From: Salibacteraceae bacterium
GTDB taxonomy: Bacteria; Bacteroidota; Bacteroidia; Flavobacteriales_G; Salibacteraceae
NCBI GenBank assembly: GCA_018401875.1
Contig: JAGYJZ010000011.1
Coordinates: 1 to 64,000 of the forward strand
DNA: 64,000 nucleotides
Direction: 5' to 3'
Shown: positions 44,780-54,528 of the stretch, in pieces
Numbering within the stretch: the first letter of the stretch is position 1
Layout of the letters: each line of letters begins with the position of its first letter
Notes under the pieces: generated by a model
Seen by the model: the letters and a program-made list of their open reading frames with translations, nothing else
What the model was told of the DNA's origin: nothing
Databases searched by the model: none
Translations under genes and position numbers: made by a program

Positions 44780-45613
44780 CTAAAGTTTCACAAACTTCCC
44801 GAGCTTATCATCGGCTTGAATGAAGTAGATTCCTGCATCTAGCTCAGAAACATTCATCTGATCTTGATTCAAAACAACTGTCCTGACCAATGAACCATTG
44901 ATCGAATAAATAGAGACCGTTCCGTTGGCTGCGTATCCACTGACGAAAAGGATGTTTTGAGCAGGATTCGGATAAACAGAAAGAAGATTTTCATTCTTTG
45001 TCAATTCGCTCAAACCTTCAGGAAATTCTCCACCAGTAGTGTCCGTTGTATCACCGGCCACTTCCGCAAACGAAACCTCACCAATGGTTGCATTATCAGC
45101 CCCGTTGTTTCCATTCCCATTGACTGCGTTGGCACCAAAATAGAAGTCTACTGCACCTGATCCTGTTTGAGGTGCAAGCCACTTAAATGAAAATTGACCT
45201 GTTGGGTTGGCTTGATTATGTTCAGCGTATTGTCTTGAACTGGAAGTAGAAAGTTTCACTCCGGATCCAGGTTCACTAAAACTATTAAGACTGGATGTTC
45301 CGGTCATCGAAATCATTTGAAATCCATATCCTGCGGGGCTTCCCGCTGTGCTCGAAACGGTGACATTGACATCATACAGTTGCTCTGGCTCATATTCCGT
45401 TACGGTGTTGTTCTCTGAATCTTTGAGTTCTACTGCCACTATAACATTTCCAAACGACCCACCAGAATGGCATGTGACACACGTTGAACCATTGTCGCCT
45501 GGAGCTCCGGTGGCCCTATTGCCATTTGATGCTGGCCCGTTAGCGTTGGATTGCAAAAGTGTAACGATTGCGATGAGTATCAAAGAAGATAAGGCGAAGT
45601 AATTTTTTTTCAT
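44780..45613 (-). CDS. choice-of-anchor V domain protein with T9SS sorting domain
   Basis: 277-residue exported protein. After a signal peptide (FALSSLILIAIVTLLQSNA) comes GPASNGNRATGAPGDNGSTC, ending in the CxxCH heme-type motif CVTCH. A reelin-like beta domain follows (about residues 55-190), then a Thr/Asp linker and a C-terminal T9SS type A sorting domain (LLSVYPNPAQNILFVSGYAA ... LDAGIYFIQADDKLGKFVKL). This matches the choice-of-anchor V family, whose members use different surface anchors. It would be exported by the T9SS of which PorU and PorV are encoded at 21.7-27.0 kb. Whether heme is bound is unproven. Confidence 0.88.
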   Translation of the reverse strand: MKKNYFALSSLILIAIVTLLQSNANGPASNGNRATGAPGDNGSTCVTCHSGGSFGNVIVAVELKDSENNTVTEYEPEQLYDVNVTVSSTAGSPAGYGFQMISMTGTSSLNSFSEPGSGVKLSTSSSRQYAEHNQANPTGQFSFKWLAPQTGSGAVDFYFGANAVNGNGNNGADNATIGEVSFAEVAGDTTDTTGGEFPEGLSELTKNENLLSVYPNPAQNILFVSGYAANGTVSIYSINGSLVRTVVLNQDQMNVSELDAGIYFIQADDKLGKFVKL

Positions 45614-45747
45614 AGGAATAGGTTTGAGGTTAGACGAAGAATTAAAAGTACAGGATTGAAAACACTTTATTTAGAAAAGTGTTCTCATCTCCTTTCGTAT
45701 AGATTCAACTTCAGAAAAGGAAGGGGATTTGCTCTATAAAGCCATGA

Positions 45748-47403
<1,656 letters not shown>

Positions 47404-47434
47404 AGTACATCTTCTGAAACAAGCATAACCAAAC

Positions 47435-47474
47435 AACGGGCGATCATCACAGTGATGATCGCCCGTTTTTTTTT
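47435..47474 (+). terminator. rho-independent terminator after the ABC-F gene
   Basis: AACGGGCGATCATCAC (47435-47450) pairs with GTGATGATCGCCCGTT (47452-47467), followed by nine T (47466-47474). A 16-base perfect arm around a minimal loop. It also lies just past the convergent membrane-protein gene. Confidence 0.93.
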
Positions 47475-47490
47475 GTGAAACTCTCAACGA

Positions 47491-48138
47491 CTAATTCAAA
47501 TTCACAGGATTAGTTTTCCGAATGTAGTATGACAGTAGTGGCGAAAACACGATGGTCGGCAAAATCCATTCGGTGATGGAAGGCAAATCGTGCAGCACTG
47601 TAGTGCAAAAAGCAGTGAGCGTGGCTATGAGCGCTGCGCCCATGTTTGACTGATGCATACGAAACCACTTTGCAGCTCTCGGTTTGGTTCGAATGAATTC
47701 AGAGGTAATCATGAAGCCATAGAAAACCATGGCCGATCCGAAAACTAAATACAAAATCACTCCACCATGAATTTGTGTCATGGCTGCAAGTGTGCCTTTG
47801 ACAACAAGGAAAAAACCGGCTCCAATGATTCCAGCCACCGCGGCCCAATCAAAATATCCAGGCTTGGCCCCTTTCAAAAACTTGAGCGAACGCACACCAA
47901 TGATTACCGAAAAGAATGAAAGAATAGCGATGCACAAAAGAAAGTCAATGCCATTGGTTATAGCCAGGTATAGTGCAGTCACAAAAACGCTGGTCATGGC
48001 ATAGACAAAAGTTGTGCCTAATGGTCGATGATTTTGCACTCTTCGTGAAAAAAGCAATGCTGCAATGCCGCTAAACATGGCAATGCCTCCACTCACGATG
48101 TGGATAATTCTGATGGTAGATTCGATGGATAAACTCAT
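47491..48138 (-). CDS. multi-pass membrane protein of unknown function
   Basis: 215 residues with seven to eight hydrophobic segments and almost no loops. The N terminus (IRIIHIVSGGIAMFSGIAALLF) and the later GGVILYLVFGSAMVFYGFMI resemble DUF2306-type membrane proteins, in which a conserved His in the first helix may bind a cofactor. I do not assign a function. It is on the minus strand after the LytTR regulator gene (131-base gap) and convergent with the ABC-F gene. Two alternative hairpins lie in the gap. Confidence 0.7.
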   Translation of the reverse strand: MSLSIESTIRIIHIVSGGIAMFSGIAALLFSRRVQNHRPLGTTFVYAMTSVFVTALYLAITNGIDFLLCIAILSFFSVIIGVRSLKFLKGAKPGYFDWAAVAGIIGAGFFLVVKGTLAAMTQIHGGVILYLVFGSAMVFYGFMITSEFIRTKPRAAKWFRMHQSNMGAALIATLTAFCTTVLHDLPSITEWILPTIVFSPLLSYYIRKTNPVNLN

Positions 48139-48212
48139 GGTATTTTCGATTTAATACCGCAAGGTTAAATGAGAATTTAAGGCCAATATTCAGAAAGGGC
48201 TGAAGTGAAAAG

Positions 48213-48259
48213 CTTTGGGCTAATTCAACAAGCCAAAGTGCCGAACGGCTTTACTTTGG
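48213..48259. other. two overlapping, mutually exclusive hairpins
   Basis: CTTTGGGCT (48213-48221) can pair with AGCCAAAG (48231-48238), while CCAAAGT (48233-48239) can pair with ACTTTGG (48253-48259), sharing the bases CCAAAG. They lie between the LytTR gene and the membrane-protein gene. This could be a terminator or attenuator of the minus-strand transcript, but no long U tail follows. Confidence 0.35.
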
Positions 48260-48269
48260 GACGAAATGA

Positions 48270-49151
48270 CTAGGTGTTTATCTTTCCAATTGCGACTTTG
48301 AAGTCTGCATTTTTAGTTCGTGCCACGGGAATATCTTCCAAACCATCTTCGATCAACAAGCGATAACCCTGTGAATTGCCGAGGATCTCTTTTACGTTAT
48401 TCAAATTGACCACATATTTGCGATGCGTTCGAAAAACGGATGGAAACGTTGAAAGCAATTCCTCTGCAGCTGAAATAGAACACCGAAGCAGTGTTTTTTC
48501 TAATTTCCCTTGAACGCGATAAATCACCTCGATATAATTTCCTGATGATTGCACAAAAAGTAAGTCGTCTAGAGCAATGGTCAACGCATCGCCTTGGTTT
48601 TCACCTTGGAAAGTGACTGGTGTTGATGACTCCATATGGTGACTTTGCGCATCGTGGATTTCAGTGGTAAGAGAACGCGCGCGTTCGGTATTTTCCTTTA
48701 GCAGTCGGATATTACCAATGAGTTTAATGAACATATACGGGAAAAAGCCCACGGCAAATGTGCTGATCATCATGTCAGAATAATCGAGCATGCGCAAGTC
48801 CTCAAACAAGCTGCTCTTCGTGAAGAAATAGTTGGCGTGCGCGATCACCACAAAATTGAGCAGCGTAAAAAACACATCTCTACCGAGCGTCCAATGATCA
48901 TCATCAAAATAATTCGGAAATACGAGCACCAAACCCAGAAAAACCAACATGGAAACAAAGGTGACAGCGGCAAAACCGAGTCCAGCGAAAATCGGCAAGT
49001 TACCCGGAAGCTCATTCAATCCGAAGGGTTGAAAAAACACCAAGAAAAACCCAACGAAGAAGGTAAAGACTAGTACGCTCCGCATGTAGCGCTCAGGCCC
49101 ACTATTGAATGGATGTGGTTGGTTTAAGTAGGATTGAATGCGAGAGAGCAT
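48270..49151 (-). CDS. membrane-bound LytTR-domain transcriptional regulator
   Basis: 293 residues with four N-terminal transmembrane helices (VLVFTFFVGFFLVFF; GFAAVTFVSMLVFLGLVLVF; DVFFTLLNFVVIAHANYFF; MISTFAVGFFPYMFIKL). A short coiled region follows, and then a C-terminal LytTR DNA-binding domain (about 190-293: LLFVQSSGNYIEVIYRVQGK, SVFRTHRKYVVNLNNVKEIL). No response-regulator receiver domain is present, so the membrane part may sense the signal directly. Such TM-LytTR regulators are common in Bacteroidota. Its target is unknown; the downstream membrane-protein gene is a candidate by proximity. On the minus strand it is preceded by the tRNA-Val repeat region. Confidence 0.88.
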   Translation of the reverse strand: MLSRIQSYLNQPHPFNSGPERYMRSVLVFTFFVGFFLVFFQPFGLNELPGNLPIFAGLGFAAVTFVSMLVFLGLVLVFPNYFDDDHWTLGRDVFFTLLNFVVIAHANYFFTKSSLFEDLRMLDYSDMMISTFAVGFFPYMFIKLIGNIRLLKENTERARSLTTEIHDAQSHHMESSTPVTFQGENQGDALTIALDDLLFVQSSGNYIEVIYRVQGKLEKTLLRCSISAAEELLSTFPSVFRTHRKYVVNLNNVKEILGNSQGYRLLIEDGLEDIPVARTKNADFKVAIGKINT

Positions 49152-49267
49152 AGAGCGAAGATAGTTGAGCAGACTAATTTCAATTATAAAATGTAAAGTC
49201 GCCCCTTATCTTTTGTGATTTATTCGATAAAAGCCAGTCTCGCTCCGCGAGACAGGCATATCATCCA

Positions 49268-49433
49268 GTGGGACATACTGGGTTTACCTCGACTCCTTTC
49301 AGTCGCTCGGCATAAACTTCTCACCCAATAAGCTTTTGCGTAAATAGTAAGTGGGATATACTGGGTTTACCTCGACTCCTTTCAGTCGCTCGGCATAAAC
49401 TTCTCACCCAATAAGCTTTTGAGTAAATAGTAA
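49268..49433. repeat. 83-bp tandem repeat (two units) carrying the 3' end of tRNA-Val
   Basis: Units 49268-49350 and 49351-49433 are nearly identical (two mismatches). Each starts with GTGGGAYATACTGGGTT, which on the minus strand is the last 17 bases of the tRNA-Val gene plus two flanking bases, and the tRNA itself begins at the next period (49434). The inner part contains CCTCGACTCCTTTCAGTCGC, resembling dispersed palindromic repeats of flavobacterial genomes. The rest of 49152-49267 shows only a short CTCGCTCCGCGAG palindrome near 49239. Confidence 0.85.
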
Positions 49434-49434
49434 G

Positions 49435-49509
49435 TGGGATATACTGGGTTCGAACCAGTGACCTCTACCTTGTCGAGGTAGCGCTCTAAACCAACTGAGC
49501 TAATATCCC
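49435..49509 (-). tRNA. tRNA-Val(GAC)
   Basis: Cloverleaf read on the minus strand: acceptor GGGATAT/ATATCCC, D arm AGCTC...GAGC, anticodon stem CTACC/GGTAG with loop TCGACAA (anticodon GAC, plus-strand GTC at 49472-49474), and T arm ACTGG-TTCGAAC-CCAGT. Position 33 is C instead of the near-universal U, and T32-A38 can pair so the stem may be 6 bp with a 5-base loop. CCA is not encoded. Call by structure; the anticodon-loop anomaly lowers confidence in function. Confidence 0.8.
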
Positions 49510-49566
49510 AAAAATAATCTACAAAGAACGTATGAATGGATTACTCCCTTCAGTCAAGTAATCGCT

Positions 49567-49649
49567 GATATCATTTCGAACAAGTGACATCTACCTTGTC
49601 GAGGTAGCGCTCTAACCATCCCGATAACCATCGGGAGAGCTAATATCCC
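49567..49649 (-). pseudogene. degenerate tRNA-Val copy with a palindrome in the D loop
   Basis: On the minus strand it repeats the acceptor 5' strand GGGATAT, the D-stem AGCTC...GAGCG and the full anticodon arm CTACCTCGACAAGGTAG of the neighbouring tRNA. The D loop holds TCCCGATGGTTATCGGGA (7-bp stem, plus-strand 49619-49636) in place of the normal AGT. The T stem and acceptor 3' strand no longer pair. It is not expected to be functional. Confidence 0.75.
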
Positions 49650-49663
49650 AAACGCAGTAAGTC

Positions 49664-49688
49664 AAAAAAGCCCCGACTAGCGAGGCTT
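49664..49688 (-). terminator. terminator downstream of tRNA-Val(TAC)
   Basis: On the minus strand AAGCCTCG pairs with CGGGGCTT (one G-T pair) around CTAGT, followed by six T. It sits 5 bases beyond the tRNA 3' end. Confidence 0.75.
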
Positions 49689-49692
49689 AAAT

Positions 49693-49770
49693 TGGTGGGA
49701 GATGAGGGGTTCGAACCCCCGACCCCCTCGGTGTAAACGAGGTGCTCTGAACCAGCTGAGCTAATCTCCC
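49693..49770 (-). tRNA. tRNA-Val(TAC)
   Basis: Minus-strand cloverleaf: acceptor GGGAGAT/ATCTCCC with discriminator A and encoded CCA, D arm AGCTCAGCTGGTTCAGAGC, anticodon stem CCTCG/CGAGG with loop TTTACAC (anticodon TAC, valine), T arm CGGGG-TTCGAAC-CCCTC with one G-T pair. Normal U33. A terminator follows directly. Confidence 0.93.
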
Positions 49771-49849
49771 TAAACCCTTAAAAGGGGCGCAAATATACGT
49801 GAAAGTTAATTTGATGCAACAGTATTTTACGACTGCTTTTTGAGGCCTG

Positions 49850-52840
49850 CTAAATTTCAATGAACCACGAGTCTTGCAATGCCTTTACTTCTTTTAAGGT
49901 CAATGCTTTAGGTTTTTCAATGATCATTTTTTCGTTTTGACTAGACACAATTTTTCCTGAAATAAAAACACCCGTTTTTCCTTCAGAAACTGAATATTCC
50001 CCACCTTTTTTCACCTCAATAATGCGTCCTTTTTCTCCCGCGTTTCTCAGCTGTCGATCATCCATGTGACGGTATTTTTCATGCGTACTAAGCAGTCTCA
50101 CTGCCAATCTACCGCACGCGTGCTTTTCGAGGAGTGATTTCAACTCTGGTTCAGCAGCGATCATTCGATCGAGCGTACTTATTGAAATCCACAGAATGGT
50201 AGTAGGGGTTTCTGCTATTACCGTGAACGCACTTTCCTCCTTTGTGAAATAGGTGATTTCTCCAATGGCATCTCCCTTGCCCAACACTTCAAGCGTATGA
50301 TCACCATCTTTTACGTTAACACTTCCGCGAGCAATGATGTATAGCCCATCGCTTGGTTTAACATGCTTCACGATGCGCTGTCCATTCGAATAAATCTTGG
50401 TTTGGCATGCATCGTAAATCACCTTTTGATTCTCCTTGGACAATCCTTTGAGCCATGAAATAGAGTTGATGAGTTCTTTGGTGTCGGGCAATTCGATGCT
50501 CGGTGGTTTCTCCATTAATTTTTTCATCCGAATTTCGATATCGCTGGTAATGCGACTGACTTCTGAGTTGTTCAACCTTCCTTTACTCTTCAAGCGCTCA
50601 ACCGTGTGGAGCTCGTAATTAAGCACCGATCGAATGGCCTGACGTGTGGAAATAGAGCGATATATTTCAGGATATGTATTCCGAAGGTTTCGCATGTATG
50701 TTTGCCCGCTAATGATGTTCTCGTTGATTTCTTGTTCGATTATCTCCAGGTTTTTTCGTTCTTCTGAAGCCTCCGCGCGGTACATGCTCTCGAGCAGTTT
50801 GAGGCAATCTTCTTGCGCGGCAACAAAGCCTGAAGCGCAATCATAGCTCACTGCCAACCGATCAAAAAAACTGTTTTCGGTAATGCGTCCGATGATTGGC
50901 CACGATTGGGTAACACTGAGCCATTTGGCTGGTTTCCATAGCTCTTCCAAGTCTTTCCGTTCAGAAAGCGATGCTTCCCCTTTGATATCGAGAATTTCAT
51001 TTACTGTATCGGTCAATGTCCTTACTGCATCTGCTCCCAACGTTCCTTCCTTAAATTGGCGCCAATAGCTACTCTTTTCCTTTTCAAGGATGCGTGTTCG
51101 GTGCTCAGCCATCTTGGCAACTTCCAACTTGCTTTCATCAATGTCTTGAATCATCGCGATTTCTTTAGGCAAATACTCCGCTACTGTGCTCCAATTCACT
51201 TTTCTGAATTGCCGATCGGCTTTCATTTTTTGGACATGAGACTCAGCACTACTCAGCATATACTCGCTTGAACTTTTAATCATAAGCGCCTTTGCTGGCG
51301 GTAAGTCTAAGAGACCCAAGCGTTGAATCAAGAATTTGATGGTAGTTGCATTTACTAAAAGAGTCAGTGTCACTGTGCCTGCAATAAGAAAAAGAAACTG
51401 ATCTTTTATAGTTGTCGCTTCCTCGGGAGTAATGCCCATTGACTCTGCCATCACATTCGAATCGACTCCCACCACCATCAAGGCAAGCGCAAGCCCGATG
51501 GCACCTCGCAGGGCACCATACCACACCACAATTGCATCTTTCACGGGCAACCCGTAGCCCGTGTTTTTCATAAATGGGTAGTGCACCAAAATCACTAAAG
51601 CCCTAACAACGTGAATTCCAACATATATTATGGCCAATGACAGGAAGTCATTCGCACTAAACTCAGTGCGCTCAGCAATAACAAACCCAACAATTAAGAA
51701 AATAAGGCAGTTTGCGATAAATCCAGCAAGCTCCCAAAACTCATGCATAAAATGTTCTACTTGAGGTGAAATACTGGATCGGCCAAAGCCTCCAACCAAC
51801 AACCCTAAAGCCACAAGAGCGAGGACACCTGATACGTGCAAATAGTTTTCAGCCACATAAAAAGTAATGTAAGCTGCAGCTACAACCACTGAAATTTCGA
51901 CCATGGCATCGTTAAACACCTTTTTGAGCCAGCGCAAAACGACCCAACCAAAAAACAGCCCTACCCCAATTCCACCTAGTGCGACCCGCAAAAATTCAAT
52001 AAACCCATTTTTATCTGTTGCTTCTCCTGATATTCCTAAGAAAAATACCATAAATAAAACAATGGCTGTACCATCATTGAGCAGCGATTCGCCTTCTATA
52101 AGCGTTCCCAATTTCTTACTCGCACCTAAGTCTTTTAGCAAAGCAACCACCGCTACGGGGTCAGTCGCACTAATTACTGAACCAAACATGAAAGCCAAAC
52201 TCCAATTTGCCCAACCTTCCAATCCGATATCAAAAATATCGATCGCATAAACCATTACTCCTGTTAAAACCAGCGCCATTAAAATACCTGGCACGGCCAA
52301 AATTGTGGAGTTTGCGGCCGATTTTTTAAACGTGTGTAAGTCCATAGCAAACGCAGCTTCGAAAATCAAAATCGGTAAAAACACAAAAAACAGCATGTGG
52401 GGGTCAATATGGGATGCCCAGATGAAGGAATCATGAATAAAACTCACGTCCACACTACCCCATTGCATAAATAAACCCATTCGATTCAGCACGCCTAGAA
52501 CAATGCCAATAATCAGAAGCAAAGCTGTAAATGGAACGGGGATTTTCTTCAGAAAATGACGCGTTGCTGCTCCTATGAACACGGCTAAAATGATAAAAAA
52601 AAGCGGGCTGGTGTCTGGGCCATGATGACCTCCCTCAGCCGCGTGATGAGCATCATCACCATTTGCTATTTCACTAGAACTGGCGGCATGATCTTGCGGC
52701 ACATCTGCTTCTATACTGGCAGAAACATCGAATGCTTCGCTTAGAAAGTCAAACGGAGAAGCTGTTGCAGAAACGAATGTTAGGGCACACAAAGAAAATA
52801 TCAGCGTGTGACGCCAAAATTTAAAGTTGATTAGAAGCAT
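49850..52840 (-). CDS. CPA1-type sodium/proton antiporter with cyclic-nucleotide-binding domain
   Basis: 996 residues. An N-terminal signal-like helix and a His/Asp-rich stretch (DAHHAAEGGHHGPD) precede an NhaP/CPA1 transporter domain with about 12 helices (roughly 75-515). Its motifs are GSVISATDPVAVVALLKDLG and GESLLNDGTAIVLF, and it ends near LVNATTIKFLIQRLGL. A long helical cytoplasmic region follows, then a cNMP-binding domain at about 800-900 (SNGQRIVKHVKPSDGLYIIARG). Plant SOS1 and some bacterial antiporters share this layout; ligand binding may regulate transport. The RGS motif and glycines of the binding fold are present; whether cAMP or cGMP binds is unknown. A His-rich N terminus is notable. 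Confidence 0.9.
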   Translation of the reverse strand: MLLINFKFWRHTLIFSLCALTFVSATASPFDFLSEAFDVSASIEADVPQDHAASSSEIANGDDAHHAAEGGHHGPDTSPLFFIILAVFIGAATRHFLKKIPVPFTALLLIIGIVLGVLNRMGLFMQWGSVDVSFIHDSFIWASHIDPHMLFFVFLPILIFEAAFAMDLHTFKKSAANSTILAVPGILMALVLTGVMVYAIDIFDIGLEGWANWSLAFMFGSVISATDPVAVVALLKDLGASKKLGTLIEGESLLNDGTAIVLFMVFFLGISGEATDKNGFIEFLRVALGGIGVGLFFGWVVLRWLKKVFNDAMVEISVVVAAAYITFYVAENYLHVSGVLALVALGLLVGGFGRSSISPQVEHFMHEFWELAGFIANCLIFLIVGFVIAERTEFSANDFLSLAIIYVGIHVVRALVILVHYPFMKNTGYGLPVKDAIVVWYGALRGAIGLALALMVVGVDSNVMAESMGITPEEATTIKDQFLFLIAGTVTLTLLVNATTIKFLIQRLGLLDLPPAKALMIKSSSEYMLSSAESHVQKMKADRQFRKVNWSTVAEYLPKEIAMIQDIDESKLEVAKMAEHRTRILEKEKSSYWRQFKEGTLGADAVRTLTDTVNEILDIKGEASLSERKDLEELWKPAKWLSVTQSWPIIGRITENSFFDRLAVSYDCASGFVAAQEDCLKLLESMYRAEASEERKNLEIIEQEINENIISGQTYMRNLRNTYPEIYRSISTRQAIRSVLNYELHTVERLKSKGRLNNSEVSRITSDIEIRMKKLMEKPPSIELPDTKELINSISWLKGLSKENQKVIYDACQTKIYSNGQRIVKHVKPSDGLYIIARGSVNVKDGDHTLEVLGKGDAIGEITYFTKEESAFTVIAETPTTILWISISTLDRMIAAEPELKSLLEKHACGRLAVRLLSTHEKYRHMDDRQLRNAGEKGRIIEVKKGGEYSVSEGKTGVFISGKIVSSQNEKMIIEKPKALTLKEVKALQDSWFIEI

Positions 52841-52899
52841 AGTTAAGTAGGTTTTAACTTAAGGTGCGCCCAAAATATTCAATTTGTAGTCTCCAACCG

Positions 52900-53481
52900 C
52901 TATTTAAACTTCTGTTGGATGAATTTTTTTATTTCAGGGGCATAAAACTTCAATTCAAGGGCCCTCACTTTTCGTTCGATATCTTCAGCACTATCAGTGG
53001 AATCGATGGCTACTTTATGCTGAGCCACCACACTTCCTTCGTCATACTTTTCATTGACCTGATGAATCGTTATTCCAGATTCTGATTCGCCTGAGGTCTT
53101 CACTGCTGAATGCACGTGGTGACCATACATTCCCTTGCCGCCAAACTTTGGCAACAGCGCAGGATGAATATTTAAACTATTGCCTTTAAAGGCCTTCACC
53201 AAAAACGAAGGCATGAGCAAGAGCCATCCTGCGAGCACAATAAAATCAGTTTTATATTCTTCCAACACTGCCATCACAAGCTCTTCATCTTCCAAGTCTT
53301 GTTTGTTGATGATCGCGTATTCAACCTTCCATCGTTCAGCGACCTTTATCACACCGGCATCCGATTTATTGGTAACTATCAGCCCGATATCAATCGCAGG
53401 ATCTTCCTTGAAATAATTCAGTATTGCTTCTGCGTTTGTACCAGCCCCTGAAGCAAAAAGTGCGATTGTAACCTTTGTCAT
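52900..53481 (-). CDS. purN: phosphoribosylglycinamide formyltransferase
   Basis: PurN transfers the formyl group of 10-formyl-tetrahydrofolate to GAR in purine synthesis, 193 residues. The GAR/phosphate loop is ALFASGAGTNAEAIL. The catalytic region shows the conserved Asn and His (SLNIHPALLPKFGGKGMYGH) and ITIHQVNEKYDEG with the catalytic Asp region. Full length. It is divergent from the nitroreductase gene (about 50 bases), and the acpP-fabF-rnc-pyk block follows further on, as in other flavobacteria. Confidence 0.94.
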   Translation of the reverse strand: MTKVTIALFASGAGTNAEAILNYFKEDPAIDIGLIVTNKSDAGVIKVAERWKVEYAIINKQDLEDEELVMAVLEEYKTDFIVLAGWLLLMPSFLVKAFKGNSLNIHPALLPKFGGKGMYGHHVHSAVKTSGESESGITIHQVNEKYDEGSVVAQHKVAIDSTDSAEDIERKVRALELKFYAPEIKKFIQQKFK

Positions 53482-53530
53482 GTAGGATAAATTTATCTGT
53501 GTAAATTGCTCGGCAAAAGTAGCACCGTCT

Positions 53531-54199
53531 ATGAATCAAGAAGAGCGATTTATTTCTCACGAACCGTTTCGATTTGACGAAGAAGAGGTCTTGTTGCGAT
53601 CGCGCCAATTGTTGGAGTACTCAGATCGCAGAAGAAGCATTCGTTCGTTTTCAGATCGTGATATCCCTTTTGAGGCGATTAAAAATATTCTCATGACGGC
53701 CAGCACCGCTCCAAGTGGAGCACACAAACAGCCTTGGACGTTTTGCGTTGTTCGATCGCAAGAAATGAAATCAAAAATCAGAGCGGCTGCGGAAAAAGAA
53801 GAAAAAGAAAGCTACGAGCACAGAATGAGCGATCAATGGCTTAAAGATTTAGAACCCTTTGGCACCGATTGGCGAAAACCATTCCTTGAAACTGTGCCGT
53901 GGATAATTGTCGTTTTTAAGCGTGCATTCGAATATGAAAACGGCCAAAAACATCAAATTTTTTACGTAAATGAGTCGGTTGGAATAGCTTGCGGCATGTT
54001 GATTAATGCCATTCATCATGCCGGGTTAGCAACCCTCACGCACACTCCTAGTCCGATGAACTTTTTAACCACACTCCTTGACAGGCCTGATAATGAGAGA
54101 CCTTTCTTGTTGCTTCCAGTAGGCTATCCGGCAGACGATGTTAAGGTTCCAAACATTCGCAGAAAACACTTTGAAGAAGTTGTAAAATTGTTCGATTAA
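53531..54199 (+). CDS. nitroreductase family protein
   Basis: 222-residue FMN-dependent NAD(P)H oxidoreductase of the nitroreductase family. FMN phosphate binding is shown by DRRRSIRSFSDRDIPFEAIK and the conserved TASTAPSGAHKQPWTFCVV, and the C-terminal part has LPVGYPADDVKVP. The length and the TAPSGAHKQPW motif resemble the iodotyrosine-deiodinase-like/BluB-like branch, but substrate cannot be assigned. It is divergent from purN and followed 71 bases later by acpP. Confidence 0.88.
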   Translation: MNQEERFISHEPFRFDEEEVLLRSRQLLEYSDRRRSIRSFSDRDIPFEAIKNILMTASTAPSGAHKQPWTFCVVRSQEMKSKIRAAAEKEEKESYEHRMSDQWLKDLEPFGTDWRKPFLETVPWIIVVFKRAFEYENGQKHQIFYVNESVGIACGMLINAIHHAGLATLTHTPSPMNFLTTLLDRPDNERPFLLLPVGYPADDVKVPNIRRKHFEEVVKLFD

Positions 54200-54270
54200 G
54201 ATTCTATTTGCATTAATTAATCTAAAAGATATTTCTTTGCAATCTTATAAGCATAAATAAATTAAGCACT

Positions 54271-54507
54271 ATGGCTGACATTAAAGAAAGAGTAGTAGCT
54301 ATCATCGTTGATAAGCTCGGAGTAGATGAAGGAGAAGTTACTCCAGAAGCAAGCTTCACAAATGATCTAGGAGCAGATTCATTGGATACTGTGGAATTGA
54401 TCATGGAATTTGAAAAAGAGTTCAACATCGCTATTCCAGACGAACAAGCTGAGAATATCGCTACAGTTGGCGAAGCGATTAAGTATATCTCTGAGCACGT
54501 CTCGTAA
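54271..54507 (+). CDS. acpP: acyl carrier protein
   Basis: 78-residue acyl carrier protein that holds growing fatty-acid chains on a 4'-phosphopantetheine arm attached to Ser37 in the motif [13 protein letters not shown]. The sequence is strongly acidic and four-helical, ending [16 protein letters not shown]. It is followed 21 bases later by fabF, the usual pairing, so both are expected to be transcribed together. The 5' region 54200-54270 is A/T-rich and probably holds the promoter. Confidence 0.97.
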   Translation: MADIKERVVAIIVDKLGVDEGEVTPEASFTNDLGADSLDTVELIMEFEKEFNIAIPDEQAENIATVGEAIKYISEHVS

Positions 54508-54528
54508 GAACCTTAAACCTATTTGAAT

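Noticed and set aside
49152..49434. CRISPR-like array because of the two 83-bp repeats
   Set aside because: Only two adjoining units with no spacers, and the repeats carry a tRNA 3' end.
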